DNA of 64,000 nt from Aldehydirespirator sp965204415 (GTDB lineage Bacteria > Actinomycetota > Acidimicrobiia > Acidimicrobiales > Aldehydirespiratoraceae): assembly GCA_965204415.1 (NCBI GenBank), contig CBDBEL010000002.1:124001-188000 (forward strand), given 5' to 3'. Shown piece by piece: positions 1 through 7,508 of this stretch. The notes under the pieces were generated by a model. The model saw nothing but the letters and a program-made list of their open reading frames with translations. It was not told the DNA's origin and did not search any database. Every line of letters begins with the position of its first letter. The first letter of the stretch is position 1. A program made the position numbers and the translations under genes.

Positions 1-471
1 CTTGGCCAGTCCGATGTTCTCCACCGCGCCGACCATGCCGACGTTGACGTGGGTGTCCAGGAACGTGGCCACCTTGGACGACACCACGATGTCGGCGTCC
101 ACGACGAAGTGCAGCCCGGCCGAGGCCACTGTGCCGTTGACCGCGCAGATGACCGGCTTCCATACCCGGTTCTGCCGCGGCGACCAGAACACCTCGTCGG
201 TCAGCGGGCCCTTGCCCGCCTTGACCTTGCCCCGGGCAGCCACGGCTCCCATGTCGGCTCCGGTGCAGAAGTGGCGGCTCCCGGCGGCAGTGACAATGGC
301 GCACCGGATCCAGGGGTCCTCGCGCACCTCGGCCCAGATCGCCTTGACCGGTTCGATCATGGAGCCGTGCAGCGCGTTGCCCCGCTCGGGCCGGTTGATC
401 GTTATGTGGGCCACGTGGTCGCGCCGCTCGTAGATGAGGCCCTCGAGCGGTTGGGTCAGGTCGACGGACAT
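1..471 (-). CDS. Crotonase-family protein (partial; C-terminus outside window)
   Basis: The first 157 residues of an enoyl-CoA hydratase/isomerase-fold protein; the frame runs off the left edge. The N-terminus has the usual HITINRPERGNAL strand, the first oxyanion-hole segment FCTGADMGA (residues 68-76) and the second, NGTVASAGLHF (112-122). Aligned by eye to hydratases, the two catalytic glutamates fall on His121 and His141, so simple enoyl-CoA hydration is doubtful and another crotonase reaction is possible. It is the last visible gene of the acyl-CoA dehydrogenase run and begins 31 bases after the preceding stop, so co-transcription is likely. The start is an ATG preceded by GAGGAGA. Confidence 0.85.
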   Translation of the reverse strand, partial: MSVDLTQPLEGLIYERRDHVAHITINRPERGNALHGSMIEPVKAIWAEVREDPWIRCAIVTAAGSRHFCTGADMGAVAARGKVKAGKGPLTDEVFWSPRQNRVWKPVICAVNGTVASAGLHFVVDADIVVSSKVATFLDTHVNVGMVGAVENIGLAK

Positions 472-502
472 TGCCGTTCTCCTCTCCTTGTCGGATGGTT
501 GG

Positions 503-1435
503 TCAGATTCCGAGACTCTCAAGAACGCGGGCCCGAGCCGACGCCTCAGCGACGGGCTGGAGCGAGAGCTGGCGGATCCGCAGGCTCACATGGGCCACCG
601 GACCCTCGATGGTGAAGCCGATGGCACCGAAGGTCTGGTGAGCCTGGTAGGCGGCCGCGGTAGCCGAGGCCGTCGCGGACAGCCGGGCGCGGGCCGCGGC
701 GGCAGGTGCATCGGGGTCGCGGTTGTCGAGGGCGCAGGCCGCAGCCCGAGCCATGATCCGCGACGCCGACACCGACACCGAGCATGAAGCCAGCGGGTGG
801 GAGATGGCCTGGAAGGTGGCGATCGGCCGGTTGAACTGCACTCTGTCCTTCGCGTACTGTCCGGCGATCTCCACAAGATGCTGCGCCGCCCCGGCCAGAT
901 AGGCCGCGGTCGCAGTCTGGCCAAGCGCGATTGCCGTGGTGGCGTCGCCCAGAGGCCGCAGCCTCTCCAGCTCTGTCCGCCCCCAGGGCTCGCCCGCGGT
1001 GGTATCGACCGGCTCCGGGGCGCCGACCGGCCGGCTGAGCCAGGCCTCTGAGGAGTCGAGCTCGACGAACACGGCCGCTTCGGCGGCCCACGGCAACAGT
1101 GGCGGCCGGCCGACGCTGGCGAGTTGAAGCCCCTCCGCGATCGGCTCCATCTCAGCAGGGTCGAGCAGCGCGCCAGCCATGAATGTGCCAACCAGCGGTC
1201 CTGGTGCGCCGTGGGCTCCGAGCTGCTCCATGGATGCGGCGACCTCCAGCGCTCCGCCACCTCCGGCGGTGGTGCCCAGACCGAGCACCCCGAGTTCCGC
1301 AAGGCCGCGCCAGTACTGCTCCGGCAGCGGGTCGGAGTCGGTGAACCCGGCCCCGGCGCCGCAACGACGGCACAGTCCGTCGACCGACCGGGCGAGTTCG
1401 GACTGTTCGGCGCTGTAGGAGAGGTCGAGGCTCAT
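503..1435 (-). CDS. Acyl-CoA dehydrogenase-like protein, short subunit
   Basis: About 310 residues, shorter than the usual 380 of acyl-CoA dehydrogenases. The N-terminal helical part is recognisable (LDLSYSAEQSELARSVDGL), the middle beta-domain is poorly conserved, and the C-terminal helical domain is clear, including HQTFGAIGFTIEGPVAH, the family's usual Q-x-x-G-x-x-G-F-T segment. The start codon overlaps the preceding stop by one base (TGATG), indicating translational coupling. Actinobacterial sterol and cholate pathways use heteromeric dehydrogenases made from adjacent long and short subunits; pairing with one of the next two genes is an inference from that precedent. The substrate cannot be read from sequence. 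Confidence 0.85.
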   Translation of the reverse strand: MSLDLSYSAEQSELARSVDGLCRRCGAGAGFTDSDPLPEQYWRGLAELGVLGLGTTAGGGGALEVAASMEQLGAHGAPGPLVGTFMAGALLDPAEMEPIAEGLQLASVGRPPLLPWAAEAAVFVELDSSEAWLSRPVGAPEPVDTTAGEPWGRTELERLRPLGDATTAIALGQTATAAYLAGAAQHLVEIAGQYAKDRVQFNRPIATFQAISHPLASCSVSVSASRIMARAAACALDNRDPDAPAAAARARLSATASATAAAYQAHQTFGAIGFTIEGPVAHVSLRIRQLSLQPVAEASARARVLESLGI

Positions 1436-2352
1436 CAGATGCCCCAATGCTCGTGAGCGCAGGCGGCTGCCGGCCGTCCGAGGCGCTCGGCCTCGCCGCG
1501 CAGCGCCAGCAGCCTCAGGGTGGCCAGGTGCAGGTCGTACTCCCTGGTGAATCCCATGGCGCCGTGATACTGGTGGGTCCGTCTGAAGATCAGCTTGGAG
1601 GCTTCGAATGCCTGGGTGAGCGCCGCGGCTGAGGTGCCGGCCGAGCCGGTGAAGGCTGCCTCCAACGCCAGCCAGCGGGCTCCCTCGACCGCGACCGCGC
1701 ACTCGGCCAGGCCGTGCTGGACCGCTTGGAACGAGCCGATCGCCCGGTCGAACTGGCGCCGGTCGCTCACATGCCGGACCGTGATGTCGAGGGCGAACTG
1801 CATGGCCCCGACCATCTCGGTGGCCACCGCCACTCGGGCCCAGGACAGGACCTCCGAAGCGGACGCTTCGTGGATCACCTCGCCTGCGGGCAGTCCGTTC
1901 AACTCCCCGACGGGCCAGCCCAGCCGGGAGCGGATTCTGGGGGCGCTGCGGTCCGGCCGGATCAGGTGAGCATGGTCATCGCCGATCACAACGAGGGCGT
2001 CGGCGTCGGCCGCGAAGCGAGCTGGTCCTGAGTGGCTCTCGGCCACCACCGCGACGGGGCCCTCGACATCCACGTCCAGGGTCGGCAGCACCAGTAGCCG
2101 CCAACCGGCGGCCGACGACGCCAGCGCACCCGCGATCGCCTCGAGCAACAGGGCCGCGTCCAGCCGGCAAGTGCTGCCGGGCTCGGCGATGTCGAGGAAT
2201 CCGGCCTCGGCGAGCCGCTTGTCGAGGTCGTGGTCGTAGCCGGGCTCGTCGCCGCCGAGGTCATGGAGCCGCGCCGGGCCGGCATGGCGTGACAGCAGCG
2301 TCCCCACCGCCTCGAGGACTGCTTCCTGGTGGGAGTTGAGCGTGAAGTCCAT
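1435..2352 (-). CDS. Acyl-CoA dehydrogenase-like protein, short subunit
   Basis: About 305 residues. It starts MDFTLNSHQEAVLEAVGTLL, a typical dehydrogenase N-terminal helix, and has the C-terminal motif HQYHGAMGFTREYDLHLATL found in acyl-CoA dehydrogenases that form mixed tetramers. The middle, flavin-contacting beta-domain is short and divergent. The chosen ATG lies two bases after the upstream stop codon; the same frame stays open further upstream but inside the neighbouring gene, so a longer start is rejected. Two short and one full-length dehydrogenase in a row suggest one multi-subunit enzyme or two sequential oxidations. Confidence 0.86.
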   Translation of the reverse strand: MDFTLNSHQEAVLEAVGTLLSRHAGPARLHDLGGDEPGYDHDLDKRLAEAGFLDIAEPGSTCRLDAALLLEAIAGALASSAAGWRLLVLPTLDVDVEGPVAVVAESHSGPARFAADADALVVIGDDHAHLIRPDRSAPRIRSRLGWPVGELNGLPAGEVIHEASASEVLSWARVAVATEMVGAMQFALDITVRHVSDRRQFDRAIGSFQAVQHGLAECAVAVEGARWLALEAAFTGSAGTSAAALTQAFEASKLIFRRTHQYHGAMGFTREYDLHLATLRLLALRGEAERLGRPAAACAHEHWGI

Positions 2353-2354
2353 CG

Positions 2355-3497
2355 TCAGTTCTTGGGCAGGCGCAGGTGGCGGCGCGACACCAGGTTGAGC
2401 TGCACCTCGTAGGTGCCAGCGGCGACGCCTGCAGCCAGCGACTTGCGCATCTGGAGGTCGGAGTGCGATCCGTACCGCATGATCTCGTTGCCCTGTAGGG
2501 CCGCGCACGCGTCGGCCACCAGCCTCTCGGCTTGCACCATCGCCACCCGGGCCACGTTGGCGTGGGGCGATGGCGGAAGATCGCGGGCTCGCTCGTCGAT
2601 GACCCGGTAGCAGAGCATGCGGGCCGCCTCGCAGGCGGTCTTGGCCAGGCCTACGGCCTCGGCAACCACGGGGTCGATCGACCGTCCCTGCTCCATAACC
2701 GCTCTCACCGTCTCGTCGAGCACGTGGGCGGCCCGGGCCCAGCGGGGCGCCCCCACCCGCTCGAACGACAGCGCCTCGCGCACCACCTTCCATCCCTCGT
2801 TCTCGGGTCCGAGCCGGTTGGCGACCGGGACCCGCACATCGGTGAGGAACAACTCGGTGAAGGAGTGCTCACCGACCATGCCCGGGATGGGGCGAACTAC
2901 CAGGCCGGGGGAGTCCATGGCCATGAGCAGGACGGAGATGCCACGGTGGCGCTCGGCCTGGGGGTCGGTGCGCACCAGCAGGTAGCAGTGATCGGCGATG
3001 TCGCCGTAGGAGGTCCAGATCTTGGACCCGTTGACCAGATAGTCGTCGCCGTCGAGCACGGCCCGGGTCCGCAGCGACGCCAAGTCGGTCCCCGCCTCAG
3101 GCTCGGAGAAACCCTGGCACCAGATCACGTCCCCGGCCGCGATGGGAGGCAGGTACCGCTGGCACTGCTCGGCCGTGCCGTGGGCCATTATCGACGGGCC
3201 GATCCAGTTGACGTTCATGTACTGGGGACCGCGAGGCTCGCCCCGGGACCACAACTCCTCGCCCAGCACGGCCAGCATCCAGGGCGTGGCCCCCGTTCCG
3301 CCCCATTCGGTCGGCCAGTGGGGTGTCAGCCATCCCTTCTCAGCGAGTAGCCCGGCGAAGCGTCGGGAGTACGCGGCATTGTCGGCCGAGCCCAGCACGG
3401 CGGTGGCGCCCTCCCATCGTCCCGGCAGCTCCTCCGCGAGGAAGTCCTGAAGCTCCGACCGGTAGGACAGGTCCTCCTCGTCCCAGTCGAACTCCAT
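2355..3497 (-). CDS. Acyl-CoA dehydrogenase (full length)
   Basis: 380 residues, the normal length. It should oxidise an acyl-CoA to the trans-2-enoyl-CoA using FAD in the cytoplasm. Visible features are the N-terminal helical domain, the flavin-contacting stretch WCQGFSEPEAGTDLASL (about residues 127-143), the beta-domain segment DYLVNGSKIWTSYGD, and the C-terminal segment AAGTYEVQLNLVSRRHL, in the position of the usual GTSEIQ motif. It is the first gene of a four-gene minus-strand run (two short dehydrogenases and a crotonase follow), preceded by its own promoter-like palindrome at 3531. Confidence 0.93.
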   Translation of the reverse strand: MEFDWDEEDLSYRSELQDFLAEELPGRWEGATAVLGSADNAAYSRRFAGLLAEKGWLTPHWPTEWGGTGATPWMLAVLGEELWSRGEPRGPQYMNVNWIGPSIMAHGTAEQCQRYLPPIAAGDVIWCQGFSEPEAGTDLASLRTRAVLDGDDYLVNGSKIWTSYGDIADHCYLLVRTDPQAERHRGISVLLMAMDSPGLVVRPIPGMVGEHSFTELFLTDVRVPVANRLGPENEGWKVVREALSFERVGAPRWARAAHVLDETVRAVMEQGRSIDPVVAEAVGLAKTACEAARMLCYRVIDERARDLPPSPHANVARVAMVQAERLVADACAALQGNEIMRYGSHSDLQMRKSLAAGVAAGTYEVQLNLVSRRHLRLPKN

Positions 3498-3530
3498 TGA
3501 CGGCCCCCAGAATCGGTAATACAGCCATTT

Positions 3531-3542
3531 TGAGTATACTGA
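3531..3542. promoter_or_regulatory. AGTATACT palindromic site upstream of the dehydrogenase run
   Basis: The sequence TGAGTATACTGA is a near-perfect palindrome centred 40 bases upstream of the acyl-CoA dehydrogenase ATG at 3497, in an AT-rich pocket of otherwise GC-rich DNA. It contains TATACT, a good -10 hexamer, on both strands. Similar sites precede several other transcription units of this block. Whether it is an operator, a symmetric -10 element or both cannot be decided from sequence. Confidence 0.5.
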
Positions 3543-3584
3543 ATCGCCGCTGTTGCCGCCTCCGAACGGTCTGGATTCCGGCGT

Positions 3585-5879
3585 TCACCAGCCGTGCTGG
3601 TCCGTCAGCACGCCCTCCGAGATCACACCCTCGCTCCGCATGCGGCTGATCTCGGCTTCGTCATAGCCGAGTTCGGTGAGGATCTCGTCGTTGTGCTGCC
3701 CCATCGTGGGCGACGCGGTCCGGTTCCATGCCTGCGGTCCGGCACCGAACCGGGCCGGCCACGAGATGTAGGTGTGGCGGCCGCACAGCGGATGGTCGAG
3801 CTGCTCGAAGAACTCCCGGTGATGGAGTTGCGGGCTGTCGACGACCTCCTGAGCCCACTGGACCCGGGCCGCGGGCACCCCTTGGGCCAGCAGCGTCTCG
3901 GCGGCGTCCTCAGCCGGACGGGCTGCGCACCACCGCTCAAGGTCGTCGAGGCCGTCGCCTCCGGAGACTTCGAGGGCCGCTCTCCGGGTCTGCTGATCGG
4001 GCAGGCTGACGGCGGTCCACTCGTCGTCGCCGGCGCCGCGGAAGACCTGCTGGGACATCAGGGGTGACGAGTTGCCCATCGAACGTTGCAGGTTCCCGAA
4101 CGCCGAGTACTCCACGACCTGCTCAGCGGCCACCGCCAGGCCCGCGCCCACCATGGGCGCCTCCACCACCTGTCCGGCCCCGCTGCGGGCCCGCTCGGCC
4201 AGCGCCACCAGAGCTGCGATCGCTCCATGCACCCCGGCCAGCGGATCGCACATGCCGTTAGGAATGAGCGGGGCTTCGCCCTCGTAGCCGGTCAGGAAGG
4301 CGAGACCGCAGGACTGCTCGATCGTCTGGGCGAACCCCACCCGGTCCCGCCACGGCCCGGTGAGCCCGAACGCTGGCATCCGCACGATCACGATGCGGGG
4401 ATTGGCTCCCAGCACCGCGTCCGGGCCCAGCCCGAGCTGCTCCACCACGCGGGGGCTGAAGTTCTCGAACATCACGTCGCAGGTGCCCAGCAACCGCAAC
4501 GCCGCTCGGTGCCCTTCGGGGGCCGACAGGTCGATGCACAGGCCACGCTTGTTGGTGTTGGCACCGCAGAACAGCGGCGACCACTCCCACCACTGCGGCT
4601 CGCTCATCGGGCGGAGCGTGTTCATCCGGATGCCGTCGGGGCGTTGGGGGCCCTCCAGGTGGATGACATCGGCGCCGAGGCCGGCAAGGATCGCGCCGGC
4701 CATCGGTCCCGCCCAGAAGCCGGTGAAGTCGGCGACCCGTATGCCCTCGAGGGGAAGGTCCCCCGAGGCCTCCCTGGTCCGGGTCCGGTGGGGCCTCGGC
4801 GCCCAGCCGAGATGCTCGGCGCCGCTGAGGCTCCGGGCCGGCACCGGCGCACTGATCGGTTCGCGGCCGAAGCGGTACGGGCGCCGGGGCTGGACGAAGC
4901 CGTCCCGATGGCGCACGAACCACTCCTCGGCCACGAAGTGGTCGATGCCCGTGACCGTCTCGCCCGAGCCGATGGGTGCTACCGGGATCCTCATCAGCGA
5001 AGCGGTCTCGACGATCTCGTCGGTGGTGCGCTGTTGGGTCCAGGCCCGGATGGGGCCTTGGAGCTGTCCGGCCCGCAGCCTGCGCTCGACCGCGATGAAC
5101 AGGGACTCGTCCTGCTGCCATTCGGGTCTGCCGATCAGCGCGCAGAAGTCGAGCCACTGCTGGCCGGTGATGACGAAGAACCCCACCCACCCGTCCCGGG
5201 TGGGCTCGATGCCGGGGACCGGCACGCCCCGGCTGGACTGGAAGGGCCGGCCCGCCATGGAGTGGAAGGTCACCGGGTACATGCCGTGCTCGAGGTGGGT
5301 GGTCTCCAGCATCGAGACGTCGATCAGCTCGCCGACGCCGGTCAAGCGCGTCCGGTTGAGCACGCCGAGCAGGCTCACGGCCGCGACCGAGCCTGCGAAC
5401 CAGTAGCTGGGCTCCCCTCCGACCATCAGGGGGGCCTGACCGGGAGCGCCCCGCGGTGCCATGCCGCCCGAAGCGGCCTGCAACGTCAGGTCCGACGCCG
5501 GCCGCGACGACCACGGACCCTCCGTCCCGAACGGTGAGACGACCACCGCGCTGAGATGGCCGAAGCGCTCGTGCAGTGACTCCCACGTGTCGTCGAGACG
5601 GTCGGTGACGACGACGTCGGCGAGCTCGAAGAGGGCGGCCAGGCCGTCGCCCGGATCGCTCAGACCGCGCTTGGAGCAGTGCAGGTACTCGAACAGCGGA
5701 CCCGAGCGGCCGGTCAGGTCGGCGCCGGTGACGCTGCGCCGGCGAAGCTCATGGCCGCCCGCCGGCTCGACGAACACCACGTCGGCGCCGGCGTCGGCCA
5801 GGATCCTGGTGCAGTACGCCACCTCGATCCCGCCGTCGAGTTGAAGGACGCGGAGATCGGTGAGCGGTGCTGCGACCAT
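3585..5879 (-). CDS. Tandem CaiB/BaiF-type CoA-transferase (class III, two-domain fusion)
   Basis: 764 residues, twice the normal length, made of two class III CoA-transferase domains (about 1-365 and 375-760). Such enzymes move CoA from an acyl-CoA to a carboxylic acid and so would activate an acid for the acyl-CoA dehydrogenases encoded just downstream. Domain 1 has the catalytic-Asp motif GELIDVSMLETTH. In domain 2 the equivalent motif is GQVVEAPMVG, with Glu where Asp is expected, so domain 2 may be altered or structural. Domain 2 keeps the CoA-binding features GADVIHLEGPQ and MFENFSPRVVEQLGLG. Most family III enzymes are dimers of single-domain chains, so the fusion can be read as a covalent heterodimer. 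Confidence 0.92.
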   Translation of the reverse strand: MVAAPLTDLRVLQLDGGIEVAYCTRILADAGADVVFVEPAGGHELRRRSVTGADLTGRSGPLFEYLHCSKRGLSDPGDGLAALFELADVVVTDRLDDTWESLHERFGHLSAVVVSPFGTEGPWSSRPASDLTLQAASGGMAPRGAPGQAPLMVGGEPSYWFAGSVAAVSLLGVLNRTRLTGVGELIDVSMLETTHLEHGMYPVTFHSMAGRPFQSSRGVPVPGIEPTRDGWVGFFVITGQQWLDFCALIGRPEWQQDESLFIAVERRLRAGQLQGPIRAWTQQRTTDEIVETASLMRIPVAPIGSGETVTGIDHFVAEEWFVRHRDGFVQPRRPYRFGREPISAPVPARSLSGAEHLGWAPRPHRTRTREASGDLPLEGIRVADFTGFWAGPMAGAILAGLGADVIHLEGPQRPDGIRMNTLRPMSEPQWWEWSPLFCGANTNKRGLCIDLSAPEGHRAALRLLGTCDVMFENFSPRVVEQLGLGPDAVLGANPRIVIVRMPAFGLTGPWRDRVGFAQTIEQSCGLAFLTGYEGEAPLIPNGMCDPLAGVHGAIAALVALAERARSGAGQVVEAPMVGAGLAVAAEQVVEYSAFGNLQRSMGNSSPLMSQQVFRGAGDDEWTAVSLPDQQTRRAALEVSGGDGLDDLERWCAARPAEDAAETLLAQGVPAARVQWAQEVVDSPQLHHREFFEQLDHPLCGRHTYISWPARFGAGPQAWNRTASPTMGQHNDEILTELGYDEAEISRMRSEGVISEGVLTDQHGW

Positions 5880-5994
5880 CGCCAGAGGATTACAGGCTCA
5901 TGCCGCCTGCGAAACCGCGCCGCAGTTCGGCCGGACCGGAACTGGCCTGGCCGAAGCTGCAGGGCTCGCGGACGGGGGCTGCCCCGGGGATCGT

Positions 5995-7386
5995 CTAGTT
6001 GTCGCCGGTGTCGGCGAGGGCTGCTAGGGCGCCCCAGGTCTGCTGGGTGAGCTTCCAGACGCCGTCTTCGAAGATGGAGGTGCCGGTGGCGTCGGTGACC
6101 TGGGTGGGGTTGCCGTTGATGAGCAGGTCGAAGGTGAAGCTGGCGTTGGTCTCGTCGGCGACGACGACGTCGCGCATGTCGATGGTGAGTCCTGCGGCCA
6201 GTCCGCCAAGGGCTTTGAAGATCTCGCCGGTGGCGGGATCGGAGCCTTCGAGCACTGCTACCATCTCGTCGATGTAGGCCTGCTGGGCGTCGCCCTCGGC
6301 GGTGCCCACCAGTGCCAGGTTGTCGAAGAACAGCGACACGTTGGCGGTGACCTCCGCAGCGGCCGCCTCCGCATCGAACTCGTCGCCGCCGTCGCCGGTG
6401 TCGGCGAGGGCTGCTAGGGCGCCCCAGGTCTGCTGGGTGAGCTTCCAGACGCCGTCTTCGAAGATGGAGGTGCCGGTGGCGTCGGTGACCTGGGTGGGGT
6501 TGCCGTTGATGAGCAGGTCGAAGGTGAAGCTGGCGTTGGTCTCGTCGGCGACGACGACGTCGCGCATGTCGATGGTGAGTCCTGCGGCCAGTCCGCCAAG
6601 GGCTTTGAAGATCTCGCCGGTGGCGGGATCGGAGCCTTCGAGCACTGCTACCATCTCGTCGATGTAGGCCTGCTGGGCGTCGCCCTCGGCGGTGCCCACC
6701 AGTGCCAGGTTGTCGAAGAACAGCGACACGTTGGCGGTGACCTCCGCAGCAGCCGCCTCGGCGTCGAACTCGTCGCCGTCGCCGGTGTCGGCGAGGGCTG
6801 CGAGCGCGCCCCAGGTCTGCTGGGTGAGCTTCCAGACGCCGTCTTCGAAGATGGAGGTGCCGGTGGCGTCGGTGACCTGGGTCGGGTTGCCGTTGATGAG
6901 CAGGTCGAAGGTGAAGCTGGCGTTGGTCTCGTCGGCCACCACGACATCGCGCATGTCGATGGTGAGTCCTGCGGCCAGTCCGCCAAGGGCTTTGAAGATC
7001 TCGCCGGTGGCGGGATCGGATCCCTCCAGCACCGCGACCATCTCGTCGATGTAGGCCTGCTGCTCGTCGCCTTCGGCGGTGCCCACCAGTGCCAGGTTGT
7101 CGAAGAACAGCGACACGTTGGCGGTGACCTCCGCAGCGGCCGCCTCCGCATCGAACCCATCGACCGGCTCCGGCTCGGGTGCGGGCTCAGGTTCTGGCTC
7201 GGGTGCGGGTTCGGGTTCTGGCTCGGGTGCGGGTTCAGGCTCAGGCTCAGGCTCGGGTGCGGGTGCGGGTGCGGGCGTCTCCTCCACCACCGGTGCCGGC
7301 GCCTCATCCTCGGCGTCGTCACCGCAACTGGCGACGAGCAGTACAGCGGCGGCCGCGACCAGTGCGAACCTCCAGGTCTTCGACAT
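5995..7386 (-). CDS. Secreted lipoprotein with three near-identical tandem domains
   Basis: 463 residues. The signal peptide is followed by the lipobox LLVASC, so the mature protein should be lipid-anchored outside the membrane. After an acidic Glu-Pro-Ala linker come three copies of a ~129-residue domain, each starting FDAEAAAAEVTANVSLFFDNL and ending LTQQTWGALAALADTGD. The copies differ at only a few residues. The fold looks like a small alpha/beta NTF2-like module of the kind in actinobacterial MTB12-type antigens, but that assignment is tentative and no enzymatic motif is visible. It lies between the CoA-transferase and a binding-protein gene, with its own upstream palindrome at 7448, so it may be a surface accessory of the uptake system. 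Confidence 0.85.
   Translation of the reverse strand: MSKTWRFALVAAAAVLLVASCGDDAEDEAPAPVVEETPAPAPAPEPEPEPEPAPEPEPEPAPEPEPEPAPEPEPVDGFDAEAAAAEVTANVSLFFDNLALVGTAEGDEQQAYIDEMVAVLEGSDPATGEIFKALGGLAAGLTIDMRDVVVADETNASFTFDLLINGNPTQVTDATGTSIFEDGVWKLTQQTWGALAALADTGDGDEFDAEAAAAEVTANVSLFFDNLALVGTAEGDAQQAYIDEMVAVLEGSDPATGEIFKALGGLAAGLTIDMRDVVVADETNASFTFDLLINGNPTQVTDATGTSIFEDGVWKLTQQTWGALAALADTGDGGDEFDAEAAAAEVTANVSLFFDNLALVGTAEGDAQQAYIDEMVAVLEGSDPATGEIFKALGGLAAGLTIDMRDVVVADETNASFTFDLLINGNPTQVTDATGTSIFEDGVWKLTQQTWGALAALADTGDN
6001..7164 (-). repeat. Three ~390-bp tandem DNA repeats inside the lipoprotein gene
   Basis: Unit boundaries can be placed at 6001, 6391 and 6778 by the recurring string GTCGCCGGTGTCGGCGAGG, giving periods of 390 and 387 bases, both multiples of three. 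The first two units (6001-6390 and 6391-6777) are almost base-for-base identical, including third codon positions. This indicates recent duplication or gene conversion. The third unit (6778-7164) has a few more changes. Each unit encodes one complete domain. Confidence 0.95.
7165..7300 (-). repeat. Low-complexity Glu-Pro-Ala linker coding repeat
   Basis: Short imperfect repeats of GGCTCGGGTGCGGGTTC type encode EPEPAPEPEPEP between the lipobox and the first domain of the lipoprotein. This is a flexible, acidic, wall-spanning linker, similar in style to the linkers of the binding proteins at 7509 and 35953. Confidence 0.9.
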
Positions 7387-7447
7387 GGGTGCCCTCCTCC
7401 GGGATGTCGAAGGACCGGCAGCAGTGCCAGTCCGGAATCAGAAACTC

Positions 7448-7455
7448 AGTATACC
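7448..7455. promoter_or_regulatory. AGTATACC site upstream of the triple-domain lipoprotein
   Basis: ACTCAGTATACCTAATTCC (7444-7462) lies about 62 bases before the lipoprotein ATG at 7386. Read on the minus strand it supplies GGTATACT, a -10-like TATACT. Its right flank, CTAATTC, resembles that of the sites at 21140 and 37515, so the match extends beyond a bare -10 hexamer. Confidence 0.45.
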
Positions 7456-7508
7456 TAATTCCGCGAATCGCTGCCCGGGCCAGCCCGAACGGCGTGACGG
7501 GTCCGGCC

